A stretch of DNA of 64,000 nt, taken from the NCBI GenBank assembly GCA_003013855.2, contig ML058493.1:2604001-2668000 (forward strand). Reading direction: 5' to 3'. The notes beneath the pieces were generated by a model, which was given only the letters and a program-made list of their open reading frames with translations, was not told the DNA's origin and did no database searches. A program made the translations under genes and the position numbers. This DNA comes from Liriodendron chinense (lineage: Eukaryota > Streptophyta > Magnoliopsida > Magnoliales > Magnoliaceae). Shown here piece by piece: positions 1 to 11,682 of this stretch; position 1 is the first letter of the stretch, and the number at the start of each line of letters is the position of its first letter.

Positions 1-108
1 GGCAGGTCTAAGAAGTCGATCTCCAAGAACAAATCCACGCTGGAATTCTTGAATTATGATGCCTTCCTTGTATTCTTGGGACTCATCACGTGCAATGGCC
101 TCATGAAG
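1..108 (-). CDS. GrpE: Chloroplast-type GrpE co-chaperone, exon 3 (3' end off window)
   Basis: Reading the minus strand from 108 to 1 gives 36 codons starting LHEAIARDE and ending GDRLLRPA. This is the C-terminal beta-domain of GrpE, the nucleotide exchange factor that acts with Hsp70 (DnaK-type) chaperones; plant chloroplast versions act in the stroma. Joined to the end of exon 2 (GKPFDPS) it satisfies the GrpE signature: F-D-P-x2-H-x-A-I, 19 residues, then G-F-x3-D-x2-L-R-x-A. The exon is preceded by a pyrimidine-rich tract and an AG at 110-109, and begins in phase 0, matching the exon 2 donor. Only the last few codons (normally a short V-K-V tail) and the stop are missing past the window edge. 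No stop or frameshift is visible. Confidence 0.93.
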
Positions 109-427
109 CTTCATCAAAGGAAAATCAGAAATGGTTCAACTGCATGCCTGAAGATTTTGCTAGCAAACTGTGTGGTTCGCAGAATAGCGGATTCAAAACA
201 GAAAGCTATGAAAAAATGCAGTCAAAACCAGCATGTCTCAGTCCCATTCAGCTGTACAGAGTATTGGACCTTCATTTTAGAGTCCTAATCTATGACACCC
301 AGATACTGGTATAGGGCCTATAGGAGTATAGCCCTAGAGCATTAGTATCACATACAATACAGAAACAGGTATGGGATATGTCATGGATACGCATTTAGTC
401 ACATTCTGCTGTTTTCCTAACTACTTA

Positions 428-578
428 GGCCCTGTTTGTAGAAACCTAAAAATTAGTTCATCTCATTTTAGTTAACAGTAATTATGTAATAGAGATCTTG
501 ATCTCTAATACATGAGTGCTGTTAACATGAAATCATTAAATGAGATCAACTCATTTTTCGTGTCAACCAAACACGGCC
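428..578. mobile_element. Tourist-like MITE (PIF/Harbinger type), 151 bp
   Basis: The ends are inverted repeats starting ggccctgtttg on the left and ggccgtgtttgg on the reverse complement of the right end. The element is flanked by the trinucleotide tta at 425-427 and 579-581. GGCC..TGTTTG ends with a TTA/TAA target duplication are typical of Tourist/PIF-Harbinger MITEs. It is non-coding. Confidence 0.85.
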
Positions 579-957
579 TTAGTGTATTCTTTGCAATATA
601 ATATCTACAACACTAACATGTTATCGAGTGCTGAATACATCCTCAATTGATAGTAAAGTTACTGTCCACCTCATGCATACAGCCGACATGTCATGCATTT
701 TGAACGGCTCCAATGTTGTCCACATGCGAGATGTTAGCCACATGCAAAAGGAGGACGATAAATTTACTGATGATGTGTATTTGAGCAGTCATACATAATT
801 TATATGTTACACTATAAAGAAAGATGACCATAGTATGACATAACAAAGAGAAGATAACATGCATCTGAATATGTTTTAGACTATTTTTAGCTCTTAAGAA
901 TTCTGCTAATTATTGTCTTCAAAATAGTATGAATCTCTACTATATATAACGAGAAAA

Positions 958-1075
958 GCCTTCTCAAGATTGCACAGGTAGAAGCATTTATCAGGGGGAC
1001 AGTTCGAGATGGAATGTCTCCATTTTCAAGCCTTCTCGAGATCACACAGGTAAAAGCGTTTATCAAGGGGAGAAA
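958..1075. repeat. Two-copy tandem duplication, period about 72 bp
   Basis: The sequence gccttctc.agat..cacagg followed by t(a)gaagc.tttatca.gggg occurs at 958 and again at 1030. The copies differ at several positions. No coding meaning was found; 1076-1350 holds nothing else recognisable apart from the approach to the LINE remnant. Confidence 0.6.
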
Positions 1076-1350
1076 CTGAGATTGAAAGGAGAGAGAAGGA
1101 TGTAGAGTGAGATCCTAGCCAAAATGAATATCTCAGATCGGGCCGGAATACAACGCAGGGATGACCGGGGAGATCTATAGTTCGCTTCATCTCGAAGCAA
1201 AGAGGTCCTCCCTCTCTCTCCAGGGTTGTAAAGGCATCCCAATCCTATCGCCCTGCCACAAGAAGGGTTTCGAGGCAAGGTCAATGCCAGCTAGATGACT
1301 CAGTCAGATGCAAGCTGTATAAAGGTAAGGACATCAAGTATTTCCAGCAA

Positions 1351-1578
1351 GTGGGTTTTGATCCTGCTCATGATGAAGATTCGGGTGTTTGGATCCCAGC
1401 CGATAAACGTAAGACAGAGGTAAGAAAGTTCAACAAGGAGATCGACCCACTGAGAGAGCTCCCTACTCTATTTGTGGATCAATTTCCAGAAGATTGGATA
1501 GTGTTGCACTTCTCTCGAGTCTTCAGTAGAGATTTGGGAAGGTTAGGAAAGTTGTTATTCCTAGGGTAAAGGGCTCGG
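1351..1578 (+). pseudogene. LINE (L1-type) ORF1 remnant, 5' part with RRM-like domain
   Basis: Residues LPTLFVDQFPEDW (about 1471-1509) are followed, after a one-base frame slip near 1533, by FGKVRKVVIPRVKGS running up to 1578. This resembles the RNA-recognition motif found at the start of ORF1 in many plant L1 LINEs. The domain is cut at 1578 by a solo LTR and resumes in phase at 2444 with ASIRGFAFVRM. Because the fragment is frameshifted and split, it is a pseudogene. The 5' end of the LINE was not located; it may start anywhere between about 1076 and 1350. Confidence 0.7.
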
Positions 1579-2438
1579 TGACACGGACATCAGGCCCTTT
1601 AGCATTTATCAGCGAAGAAGGCAAGCGACGCCTGTATCTCTATGGCTCGATGATGAGCTTGGAGGATCATTCGTGACGACTTGAGGAGCATCGAAGACCT
1701 TACACATATGGTTCGAGACATTTGAGAAGACCCCACATTGGGAGGACATGTGTAAGTTGCTTGGAGGAGATGATTGGACCGTTAGATCGCGATGATGGCG
1801 TGATCGGACCATCGGTTCGTCGTGGCCCACTTTCATCGTGCCATCATCGGAGGCCATTGGGCATCTTAGATTTGCGCTTATTATAAGCACTTTTACTCAG
1901 TGTTGTCCTAAACCTTTTTCATTAGTTGTTGATTATTGAAAAGCAAGCCCCTTAGTTGCCTCCTTCCTCTCTCTCTCTTGGAGCTTCATCTTCTTCCTTG
2001 ATCTCTTCCTTCACTTTTCTTCTTGTGCCCCTCCAACTTCTTCCAGGTATTTTATCTTCTATTCTTATTCTTCTCAACCTATGTTTTGTTTATTCACCAC
2101 GATCTAAATATGAGAATTGATCCCAAACCCTAATTCTTCAGATTTTTAAATCCCTAATTCGAGAAACTCTTTGATTCCTCGGACTAGTAATCCCCATTGA
2201 TCGATTGGGTTAAGACCATGCAAGATCGAGAGGTTCCATCCCTTGCCGGATCCAACCTATGCATTATTTGAATTTCTTACTTCGTGGTTGTGATGATGGC
2301 CTGCTCCATTGCATGTCTCTTTGTGGTTTTCTTAGTTTATGATGGTTGATGTTGAATTTTTAGATTATTATTGTCTTTTATTTCCACTGGATTATATGTG
2401 TTCATGAGCATGCATCATAATTAGGGCATCTTGCATCA
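1579..2438 (+). mobile_element. Solo LTR of a chromovirus family, 860 bp, TSD ctcgg
   Basis: It begins tgacacggacatcaggccc and ends catcttgcatca, clearly related to the LTRs at 22111 and 7843. The five bases ctcgg flank it on both sides (1574-1578 and 2439-2443). No internal domain or second LTR is present, so it is a solo LTR left by LTR-LTR recombination. It sits inside the RRM-like region of LINE ORF1. Confidence 0.9.
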
Positions 2439-2443
2439 CTCGG

Positions 2444-4402
2444 CCTCCATTAGGGGCTTCGCCTTTGTGAGGATGGAAGTGGACCTCATTAAAGCCATTA
2501 AGGGCCTCAATTGTCACAAATTCTTAGGGAAGGAGTTAAGGGTGCAGAGGGCTCGCTTCGAACCTGGGAGGGGGGGGGAAGGGGATAGCATCTGGTGTCG
2601 AAGTCATCTGCGAGGATTCAAACCCCTCCCAACCATAGCCACTCTGCATGTCTAGTGACAAAGGGAGGTGTGCCTCCTCCAGGGAGCCTTGCTTCCTTTA
2701 AGGAGGCCTTGGTGGGGATCCCTTCCTCCTCCCCGGTTAAGGACCCTGCCCCTCCTCAGCTAGTAGGTCCTAAAATCTTTGTTCCCCGTGGTGTTTTATC
2801 AATAGCCCTTCAATGGAGTTTGCTCGTATCAATGCGTCCAAGTTTTTCTCTATTGGATCTAGAGGTGTGGTTTGAGCATTTCTGTAATTCGAGTCTGGGT
2901 GATATTCTTCTTCCTCGGTTTGTGTCTCCCTTCGTTCGTTGGAAAACATTGATAAGGTGGTGTTCCTTGGTCATCTCCATCATGTGGGTCCTTTAGAATA
3001 CATATGTAAATGAGCTAAGTGGTCTTTATTCAAGTCATCTGATGTTTGGTTTCAATTTCCTAATTTGCCATTAGAGCTCTAGTATGAGTTCTTCTTGGCA
3101 CTAGGGTCCTGCATAGGGGAAGTGATTCTTGTTGACCAAGCCATTGAGAGATGGGAGGAGCTCCACTCGGCGAGGCTCTGCATCCATTTGAAGAAGACAA
3201 TGATGGTGTCAAACTTCATTAAAGTGTTTGTTGGCGAGGATTCTCTCTCCGTTAAGGTGATCCAAGAAGTTCTTCCTGGTCCGCCTTCTCAGTTGGGGGA
3301 AGGTTTAGTCAACATTAATGGAGTCCAATTTCTCGCAAGCTACACTCCAATGTGAGTGCCACATGCGAGGTGTGTCCCCTGTCCAGACGCGTGCTGTGTT
3401 GCCTGCGTGCGAGAACACTCGCGTCTCGGTAGTGGGACAAATGCCCCTCCCGCATCAAACACTTGTCCCTCAAGATATTTCTGACTTACGTCCTCAGCCA
3501 TGCTAGCTACCCTTTGTCCTTGAATGATGAGGGGGCTACGTGTAGGGTGGTGGTCTATTCACATGTGAGCCAGGGTGCTTATCGCCTGCCTTCGTATCCC
3601 TGTGGGGTTGTTACTTTATCTTGCCCTGATATATCGTCGATCCAGATCATCTTGTATATGCCAAATGGACTGCACCCTTTTGAGAATGTAGTCCCAGTTG
3701 AACATCTAGCCCCACCCTGTGATTCAGCGAATCAAGGCACGTTCATGACTGCCTGCAAGTCAAATCTCCCGAGGTAAGCCTTGAGCTACGTTTTGTACGC
3801 ATGTAGCAAAGAGACAGTCTCATTGCATGTGTTAGTCAGAGACTCAGAGGCATGGCCGCTAGTGGTACGCATGGTGATAATCTCGTCTCTTCATCTTAGG
3901 CGATGGGTCTTTTAGCGGGTAGGTGTCCACCATCCAGGGCAGAGGTCTACCTCTATTCCACGTGTCCTCACTCCCTCTATTTCAGGTGGCACTTCGTGGT
4001 GTTTGATGTCATTGCAATGAATGGTCTTAATACCTCCCGCTACATGTTGATTCCTTCAACGCTTCGTATGACGTTTTGGGCAAGCCTCTCTTAATTACAG
4101 GAAACAGGTGTTTATCTCCCAGGGCAGGGGACTACGGGTGTTAGCCAGATGTTGCCCTTCCTCCTCCTTCGAATAATGCAAGGGTTGAGGGTGAATTTCC
4201 TTTATTAGCTCTAACGTAGCAATCCATTCAGATCAGCAGATTGTCAGGCAATCAGCTTCAAATACCGATACATCTTCGCTTCTTTTGGTGAACGATCTCT
4301 TAATGAGATTTTTTACGGTGATTTGCTATAAGTCTTCTTTCCTCGAGTGAGTGACTTGTCCCTTCGTCCCGATGGAGCTTGTTCCTACTCACTCTAACCG
4401 AG
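2444..4402 (+). pseudogene. LINE ORF1 remnant, continuation after the solo LTR
   Basis: The segment opens with ASIRGFAFVRM and KAIKGLNCHKFLGKELRV (RNP1-like motif of the RRM), completing the domain begun at about 1471. Further on, fragments such as GEVILVDQAIERWEEL (3116-3163, frame of 3095-3355) resemble the later ORF1 segment of plant LINEs. Many stops and frame changes separate the pieces. The RRM assignment is good; the assignment of 2600-4400 rests on weaker resemblance and position. Confidence 0.6.
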
Positions 4403-5564
4403 TGATGAGCACATCAGACCTTTATATCAGGTCTATCAGAGGAGGAGGGTCCCAACTGCAGCCCCAGCTTCACTTTGGATGGATGAAATCTACATGGGAC
4501 CAAGCGGGCCACTTTGAAGACCCCACATGCATAGCTCGTGCATCAAGAAGACCCCACACTGGGAGGATGCATGTGGGCTGCTTTGATAGGAGTATTGGAA
4601 TGTTGGATCGCGCCCGTTGGCCCATCTAATCATCATATCATCATTTACGGGCCATCGGACTATTGATCTAATTAGATTTTGGACTACATGGGCTCCTAGT
4701 AGTTGGCAACTTGGCATTTATGTTTTTTTTTTTTACTTGATTATTGGATTGGATTAGGATTTGGTAGTTTACAGCTTTTATTTTTTTTCGTATGCACTTA
4801 ATTTTTAAGAGAATGGTATTTTTGTAATTTTCAATTTTTGAGCAAATAAAGGGGGAGGGCTATTTTTTAGAGAGAAGAAAACAGAGAGAAGTTCTCTTCT
4901 TCTTCTTCCTTGCTTGCATATGATTTGCAGGTAGTGATTTCGGGTCCTCTAGGGATTGGAAAGGAGGTCTGAAGCTTCGGGGGTGATCCTCGCCTATCTT
5001 CTTTCTTCTCCTTCCAAGGTATTTTTCCATCTCTTCCTTCTTCTTCATTCAAAAACTAAAATCCCTATTCTTTCTTCTTTTTTCCTTTCTTCCTCAAACC
5101 TAAACCACGAAAACCCAAGCCATCTTCCTCTCTCCATCAACCTACACGCACACACGTGCATCCGTACGAGCTGACATGTGCAGCCCCTCTATCCCCCATT
5201 TCCTCTTTGTTTCTCTCATCCAACCCTAAATCCCTAACCCTATTTCGCGCCTTTCCAAAACCCTAACCCTAATTTCCCTATACCTAGCCCCTATTGTGTC
5301 CTAAGCATGAAATCATGAATCTACTTGATTATTGGGATTAACCTACGCTAGAACGGGATCCCCATATCTCGAAGGGGCCACCCTTTCTTCAGTTTCTAGT
5401 GAACATGCTTGCAGGATGTTACTTTTGGTCAAATCAGAATGGTTTAAATTTGGATTTTCTGATTCTGTGATAGAATACTTGATTTTATACTTGATTTGTT
5501 TGTGTGAATCTGAACTTCTGATATCTTCTAGTAAATCACATCATAAAGCATTCATCCTGCATCA
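4403..5564 (+). mobile_element. Chromovirus-type LTR (probably solo), about 1.16 kb
   Basis: It starts tgatgagcacatcagacc and ends cattcatcctgcatca, the same terminal layout as the other LTRs of this family. The flanks give only an imperfect duplication (cgagt at 4399-4403, tgagt at 5565-5569), so the ends may be off by a base. The middle is divergent and contains a pyrimidine-rich leader-like stretch (4890-5110) and irregular accctaaccctaa runs (5220-5285). It interrupts the LINE. Confidence 0.75.
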
Positions 5565-6074
5565 TGAGTCCTCCCTTCTTCCCCTTTTCCCTCTTTTGAT
5601 TTCTTTCAGACTCCTCCATCTGTTGCTTTATCAACCCTCCACGGCCTCGAGATGGACTCGTCAAGTCAAAGTGTGGTCAGTTTTCGAAGGGTGTCAATCC
5701 TTTGGCCATGGTCCCGTTTTCCCTTGTTATCTCTCATTTGGTAAAGTCTCTAAATGATGATAGGCTGGGTTTGTTGCTTCTGGGTTATGTTAACCAGAGT
5801 GTCTTGGTGGACGCCCCAGATGTGTCCCCCCTTCAGTCCTCTCTTTGTTTGGAAGAGTTCCAAAACCCCTCTGGGACATGCTCCCCCTATCATCTCGCGG
5901 GAATATTGAGTCCTAGTAAATTCCATAAAAAAAAGGTGGGTAAAGGAGGCTATCCGCCATGTGGGATGGCTACTGAGGGGTGGCGGCGTTTGGGAATCAG
6001 GATGAAGATTGCATCACTTTGTTTCAAATAGTTGCTAAGAAGGGTATTCGATCTTCATCTGCTATCATCTCCCC
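5565..6074 (+). pseudogene. LINE remnant between ORF1 and ORF2
   Basis: The segment lies between the LTR ending at 5564 and the hAT-type insertion starting at 6075, and the LINE resumes after that insertion. Open stretches exist on the plus strand (for example 5702-6031), but I recognise no domain in them. The assignment rests on position inside the interrupted LINE. Confidence 0.4.
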
Positions 6075-7242
6075 CAATGTTGTCAAATGGCATAAGCAAT
6101 CCTGAGCGATCCCACACAAATTAAAAAATAATAATAATAATAAGGAAAAAATGGTGAAAATCTGATTCCCCCTCCTCTAAAGGCTTGAACTACTCTAATT
6201 TAGTTTTGTTTATCTATTTCAATTTTCGAATTGATTTGTGTACTATTTACTAAATACTTTCTAAGCTATAGCCTATGATAACTAATAGCTAAGTTAAACC
6301 ATTAACCATAAGATGTAATCATATAAAAAACTAAAAATTAGCAACAACTCAACAACTTATTAATAAAAATTTAAAACTTTTATTGATAAACAAAATCTAC
6401 AAGTACAAACTACTAATCTACTTTATTCTATATACATTATTCTCTCTCCCATTGTGGCACATGACCACCATCTTCATCGTCATCATCAGAGTCATCCCCT
6501 TCTTCAACGTACAATTCATCTTCTTCTGTTTCTTCATCATTTGTCCACACAAGTTGCTCATCCATGTCTAATGGACGAGCATCTTCTTCTTGTACTTCTT
6601 CAATCTCAATAGATTAGAGATTAGAATAAGAGAATAGAGAAAGAAATAGATTAGAGAATTAGATAATAGATTAGAGAAGAGAGAAAGATAGAGAGTGAAT
6701 AAGAAAATAAAAGAGAATGAAAAAGAAAGAGAGGTAGTGTTCTTCTTGTTGTCTTGCTTCTTGAAGAATGAAAAAAGTAGGTAGGTAGTGTATGTAGTGA
6801 TTCTTCTTCTTACTTCTTGATCTTGATTCTTGCCTTCAAGTGAAAATAGTAAAGACTAAGACTAAGAAAGATTATGAAAGAGATTAAGACTCTAAGAGAG
6901 AATGAGGGGCTTTAGAATAATGTAATGAGAATAAGAGAGTGTGTATGAGAGCTTTAGTGAAGATACGTTGCAAATGGAGAAAGGGGGGGGGGGGCCTTTT
7001 TTAGGCAAAAGCTCCAAAAATCAAAATAATAATAATAATAATGGGGTTGAATTTCTGACCGTTGGAATCTGTGCGATCGCATATGCCATTATTTGATCAC
7101 ATAATCGCATATGCAATAACATTATGCAATATGCGATCGCACAACATACATATGGCATATGCGACCAATACCATCACATATGCCATATGCATGGCTTTAT
7201 GCGATTGCATAATTGCTTATGTGATCCCACTTGACAACACTG
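6075..7242. mobile_element. Non-autonomous hAT-type element, 1,168 bp
   Basis: The left end is caatgttgtcaaatggcata and the right end, reverse-complemented, is cagtgttgtcaagtgggatc. It is flanked by the 8-mers atctcccc (6067-6074) and gtctcccc (7243-7250), which differ at one base. CA(A/G)TG ends with an 8-bp duplication fit the hAT superfamily. The interior is AT-rich and has no transposase. A cluster of gcatatgcgatcgcat-like palindromes fills 7062-7225. The same motif and end type occur in the element at 33871. Confidence 0.8.
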
Positions 7243-7250
7243 GTCTCCCC

Positions 7251-7842
7251 CAATCATTCTCTCAAATCGAGAAGGGGTAAGAGAGAGTTGAATAATTTAG
7301 GGTTGGTTCCGGACGGTCTCCTGGAAGCCATCCTTGCTATGAGAGGAAGGGTAAAGGGAGTGAGGTAGGTTCTCTAATAAAGATTCTTTCTTGGAGTGTC
7401 CAGGGTCTGGGTTGTCCCCATAAGCAATACCAGGTTACAAAAATATGTTCCCAATCCAAAGTTGGTTTGATTGTTCTTTAGGAATCCAAACTTCAATATG
7501 TTGACAGAGTTCTAGTTCGCCCTGTGTGGAGTCGGCAGGGTGCTGAGTGGGTGGCTCTCGACACTAATAGATTAGTGGGTAGCAACCTGGTCATGTAGGA
7601 CTCCACCTTGTGGTGTGAGGTGGACAGCTGATCGGGTCTCTTCTCCGTGAGTGTAGTCTTCCGAGAAGTGTCCTCCGACTTCAGGTAACTCTTAGGCGTT
7701 TATGGTCTGAATCAGCGGAACCTTCGTAGTGCTTTCTGGGAAGAATTGTCTTCTACGTGGAACAGATTGCACCTTCCCTGGTGCATGGGAGGTGACTTCC
7801 ACGTCATTCGCTTTGCTTATGAAAAATCTTCGAGGGTTCGTG
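7251..7842 (+). pseudogene. LINE ORF2 endonuclease domain, first part
   Basis: From about 7378 the plus strand reads KILSWSVQGLGC, ESKLQYVDR, then LPWCMGGDF and FAYEKSSR up to 7842. This is the apurinic/apyrimidinic-type endonuclease at the start of ORF2 in L1 LINEs. Several positions are damaged: the usual Asn in SWNVRG is Ser, a stop replaces the Gln before ES, and GDFN reads GDFH. The domain is cut by the chromovirus at 7843 and resumes at 13143. Confidence 0.85.
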
Positions 7843-9342
7843 TGATGAGGACATCAGGCCCTTCAAAGTGTACCAACGCAGGAGGCGAGCTATGCCCATG
7901 TCCCTATGGCTTGACGATAGGCCCGGACCGAGTCCGAGTTCCTAGATCGTGGTGAAGACCTTACACATGTGTTCGTGAGATGTGTAAGTTGCTTGGAGGA
8001 GATGATTGGACCGTTGGATCACAAGGATAGTGTGATCGGCCCGTTGGTTCATCGCGGCCCACCTTCATCGCACCATCATGGGAGTCCATCGGGCATCTTA
8101 GATTTGAGTTATTTTATGCTCTTTTACTTATTTGAGTTTTGAGTCAGTCTGCACCAATGTTTTAAATAGCTACGCTATGTAGCGTGTAGCTTACGCTACG
8201 TAGCGTAGCTTAGCCTAAACGCTATGTAGCTCATGAAAATAGCTTAAGTTACGTGTAGCCTATGCTACATGATTAATTTGGATACGCTACACGCTTCATA
8301 GACTACACTACACGCTATATAGCTCACATTACAAGTCATTTTTAACGATAACATTAAAATCAATCATTAAAAATGATTTGTTACATAATTCTATTTCAAT
8401 GAAAATTTGTTATTCTTTTCGATGCTTATAGTAAAATAATATAAGAAATAGTTTTAAATTAGTTTTGTTGCTCTTTCTTCACTTTTATACTTAATCATTA
8501 CCCTTGCTGTTACTTTAAGTTGCATTTGTTGCACCAAATATCATGAAATTTTGTTAAATTTTATTATTAATCATCTAATTTGGTGCAACCAAGTGCAACC
8601 TTGATTAAAAATCTAAGTGTTGTGTAGCTTATATTACACGCTATGTAGCTTACGCCTCACGCTTCAGAGAGCTGAAGGCTACGCTACACGCTATTCGCTA
8701 TTTAAAACACTGGTCTGCGCACATTTTTCGTGCGCGAATGTCTTTTTTAAAATTTTTGTAGTAGGTGTATTTTGGTAATTATGCTTAATTTCGAATTTTA
8801 TAAGGGTGTTGCCCTAAACATTTTTCATTATTATGCATTGTTTATGAAAAGAAAAGAAACCACTTTGGTGGCTCCTCCTCTCTTGTGGATCTCTCTTCTT
8901 CCTAAATTCTCATCTTTTCTTCTTCTTTCTCCGAATCTTCTTCTTCCAAGGTATTCTTCTCATCTTCCACTTTCTTCTAAACCTTCTTTCACCTTCTCCA
9001 TCATCCTAGAACCTGAGAATTCATCAAACACCCTTTTTCTCATATTTTTGTGATTCCCTAACCCAGAAATCACCCGATTTCCTTGACTAGAGAATCTCGT
9101 TGATTGATTGGACATAACAATGCAAGTTCGAGGTTTCTATTCCTCGTAGGATCTAATGCACGCATGAAATTGAACCTTGTACAGCGTGTTTTTTATGATG
9201 GTCCCTTCTATTGCATGTTCCCTCATGTTTTTTTTTGGATTATAATGATGTTAGTTTAGTGTTAAATTGATTTGATTACATTATTCCACTATTTCTACGT
9301 GTTTTATGTGCATACATGCTTAGAATAGGTTGTCATGCGTCA
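7843..9342 (+). repeat. 5' LTR of the old chromovirus (contains a MITE)
   Basis: It starts tgatgaggacatcaggcc and ends gttgtcatgcgtca. It is 1,500 bp long against 933 bp for the partner LTR. Subtracting the 558-bp MITE at 8155-8712 and its 8-bp duplication leaves 934 bp, essentially identical in length to the partner. The last part (about 8870-9050) holds a pyrimidine-rich leader region. Confidence 0.92.
8155..8712. mobile_element. hAT-type MITE, 558 bp, inside the 5' LTR
   Basis: The left end is caatgttttaaatagctacg and the right end in reverse complement is cagtgttttaaatagcg. Both are followed by runs of tagcgtgtagc-like short repeats. Flanking 8-mers are gtctgcac (8147-8154) and gtctgcgc (8713-8720). 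The empty site is seen in the partner 3' LTR near 12500. It has no coding capacity. Confidence 0.93.
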
Positions 9343-9346
9343 AATT

Positions 9347-9358
9347 TGGTATTAGAGC
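9347..9358 (+). other. Primer-binding site (initiator Met tRNA type) of the old chromovirus
   Basis: The bases tggtattagagc lie four bases after the 5' LTR and match the common plant site TGGTATCAGAGC with one change. This marks the LTR as the 5' one and sets the element on the plus strand. Confidence 0.85.
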
Positions 9359-9859
9359 TTAAGATCATTGCATGGTTGTTGTAGATTGAGTTATCTGAAG
9401 CCTATGGTTTTCAATTTTCTGATTTGCATGAGTCTAGATCAATCTGGACATTCTCAGATTTGCGTCTAATGTAGTCGGTCTGAATTTTCAGATTTGCAAT
9501 CTTCATGTGATCTAAATCTGAATTTTCAGATTTTAAGTGCATAATCCTGATTTTCCAGAGTTGCGTCTATTAGAGACTTAAATCTGAAATTTTCAGATTC
9601 ATCTTGCATTCACAATGGTAGCTTTTAATTTTCAGATTCGTGCATCTCGCTGGATTTAAATCCGAATTTTCTAGGTTTGAATCTTTTATATCCAAATCTG
9701 ATTTTTTCAGATTCATATCCTAGTTGTCGTCAAATCTGAATTTTTCAAGTTGATGCATCATCATAGGTTTAGAATCATAGCATTCTTATTGTGAGTCATC
9801 CAGTCCATAGAGTCATGTTGGGGTAAACCTAGGACAAGTCCTTCGTTGTGTGCACATTC

Positions 9860-11099
9860 GTTCTGGCCATGGTTTTGGATTGCACATTACCACCATAAAT
9901 CAGGATCAGATTTTTGAGGCTTTGACTACCCTATCCCGATGTCTGGATAACCTTGAGGACCAGACTAGAGCCATTTAGAATCTCGCCACGCAATAAGAGG
10001 CATCCAATCATACTAGCCCTAGCCATGGCAAAGATGATCAATACAATACCTGGTGAAAGGCAAGTTGGAAGGGTCAAAATAGGTTGTTTATGAAGTGGAA
10101 GAGTAGGTGCCTGAAATCGATAGTGATGAAGAAGAAGAAATTGAGGCATCACTCACCATTGTTGCGCATGAAGGAGTGGGTGCTAGTGATGAAAAGGTCG
10201 AAGAAATTGAGACCGCACCACTTCCAATTAGCATGTGTCTTGAATGACGTAGGGTCCCAATCTAGGTCTCTTGCCATAGTGAACATGAATGAATTTGAAA
10301 AAGAGGCTAGTGAGAATATGATGGTAGACACCCACATGACCTGTGATATCCCACCAGATTGTTTATCAGATGAACTTCCACCCAAGCGGAACATCAACAT
10401 GCAATCGATATTGTCCCTGGGTAGATTCTGTCAAGCTTTCCCCTTTACCGAGTGAACCCCGCGAAGCATGCGGAGATGCAGAGGCAATTTGATAAACTTC
10501 TTAGAGAAGAGTTCACTCAGGAGAGTTGGAGTTTTATTCTGTGTCATGCCCGCCCTTTTCAGTTTCAAGTATGATGGCAAGTGGCCCACATGTGGGCACA
10601 TTCTGACCATCCACAAAATTTTAGTCAAGTGTTAGTTCACCTTGCGGCGTATTCACGTCATGGCGGATGTGATGGCTAGAGCCCCTATCCCATGTCTTAA
10701 TGACATTTTGGACATAATAGCCAATGCCAAGATCTGCTAAAGACTCGGTATCAAAAGTGTGTGTTCTCAAGTATTGGGGTACTTGAACATTATCCTTGTT
10801 TATAAATTATAACTCGTACGAGGAGCAATACCTCTATCAGTTAAAGCGGGTTCATCGAATTCTAAAGAGTGAAAAATTATGTGTCACCCGCAAGAAGTGT
10901 TCTTTTGTTGAAATTTCCCAAGTTATAGCTAATAGAGTTGTTTATTTTGAGTTCATCACTTCACTAGAGCGTCCTTCAGTTTTATTTATGTCTGTCTCGC
11001 ATAGGTCTTCGGAGTCAGTCGATACATCTACCCGTCACATTCATGATTTGCATTCATACATTAGAAAGAGGATAAATGTAAGCAATGAAAGTTATAAAC
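9860..11099 (+). pseudogene. Degenerate gag-pol of the old chromovirus (first part)
   Basis: A gag start-like segment (GFGLHITTINQDQIFEALTT, about 9873-9932) jumps directly to the acidic post-zinc-knuckle segment (YEVEE, near 10089), so most of gag including the knuckle is gone. Later pieces correspond to the pre-RT segment (NEFEKEA, DIPPDCLSDELPP, 10290-10383), RT (ARAPIPCLNDILDI, about 10677-10718) and its end (LYQLKRVHRILKSEKL, near 10830). The last piece is integrase C-terminal (RSSESVD..RHIHDLHSYI). Stops and frameshifts are frequent. Confidence 0.75.
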
Positions 11100-11682
11100 T
11101 AGGGCTCTCAATGGAGTGGGTCATATCCGAGATCTGATTCGCTCCGAATCCTTATAATGCGGATTTAGATCTTAAAATAGGTCCGATTAGTTAAATGGAC
11201 CGGATTTGGATCTTAAAATAAGTCCAATTACTTAAATGGACCGAATATGGATTCATAGGAACATATCTGAGTTCGATCTGAATCCGATGAAGATCCAACT
11301 CATTGTCACCTTACTGTATATGTTATATTCATGCTGGCCATCCGTTTCACAAATTATTTTAGGCCATGTTGACCATACCATAGTAAATAGTGGGATTTGC
11401 ATCATTTTTCTACTAAATTAAATATATTATTTATTTATTTTATATCATATATTTTTTTAGATTTGGAATGGGGGTGGATTCGGACCTGGATCAGACCCAA
11501 ATCCGATGCTTATATGGATTTGGATTGGAAATGGATCTAATAATTTATAAATGGATCGGATATGGATATCGCCTTTTGGATCCGAGTTGGATCCGAATCC
11601 AATCCGAATCCGTCTACAGATATACGGACTTGGAGCCGGATCCAACTGGATCCAATCTAGATCCAACCCATTGAGAGCCCTA
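11100..11682. mobile_element. MITE inside the old chromovirus integrase, about 583 bp
   Basis: The ends are inverted repeats tagggctctcaatgg on the left and, in reverse complement, tagggctctcaatgggttgg on the right. The interior is made of ggatccgaatcc-like and ggatcttaaaata-like short repeats, so it reads similarly on both strands. The bases taaac flank it on both sides, but a clean 8-bp duplication is not visible, so the superfamily is uncertain. It splits the integrase C-terminal reading frame between SYK and HSND. Confidence 0.8.

Noticed and set aside
1063..1284. Small open frame on the minus strand
   Set aside because: It overlaps the short duplicated sequence and the approach to the LINE. 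No domain or start context supports it.
5220..5290. Telomere-like ccctaaa/accctaa repeats (also 37195-37320)
   Set aside because: Units are irregular and embedded in the pyrimidine-rich leader region of LTRs. There is no regular seven-base array.
7062..7225. CRISPR-like or iteron array of gcatatgcgatcgc motifs
   Set aside because: The motifs are irregular palindromes with no constant spacing, and they lie at the end of a non-autonomous hAT-type element in a plant genome.
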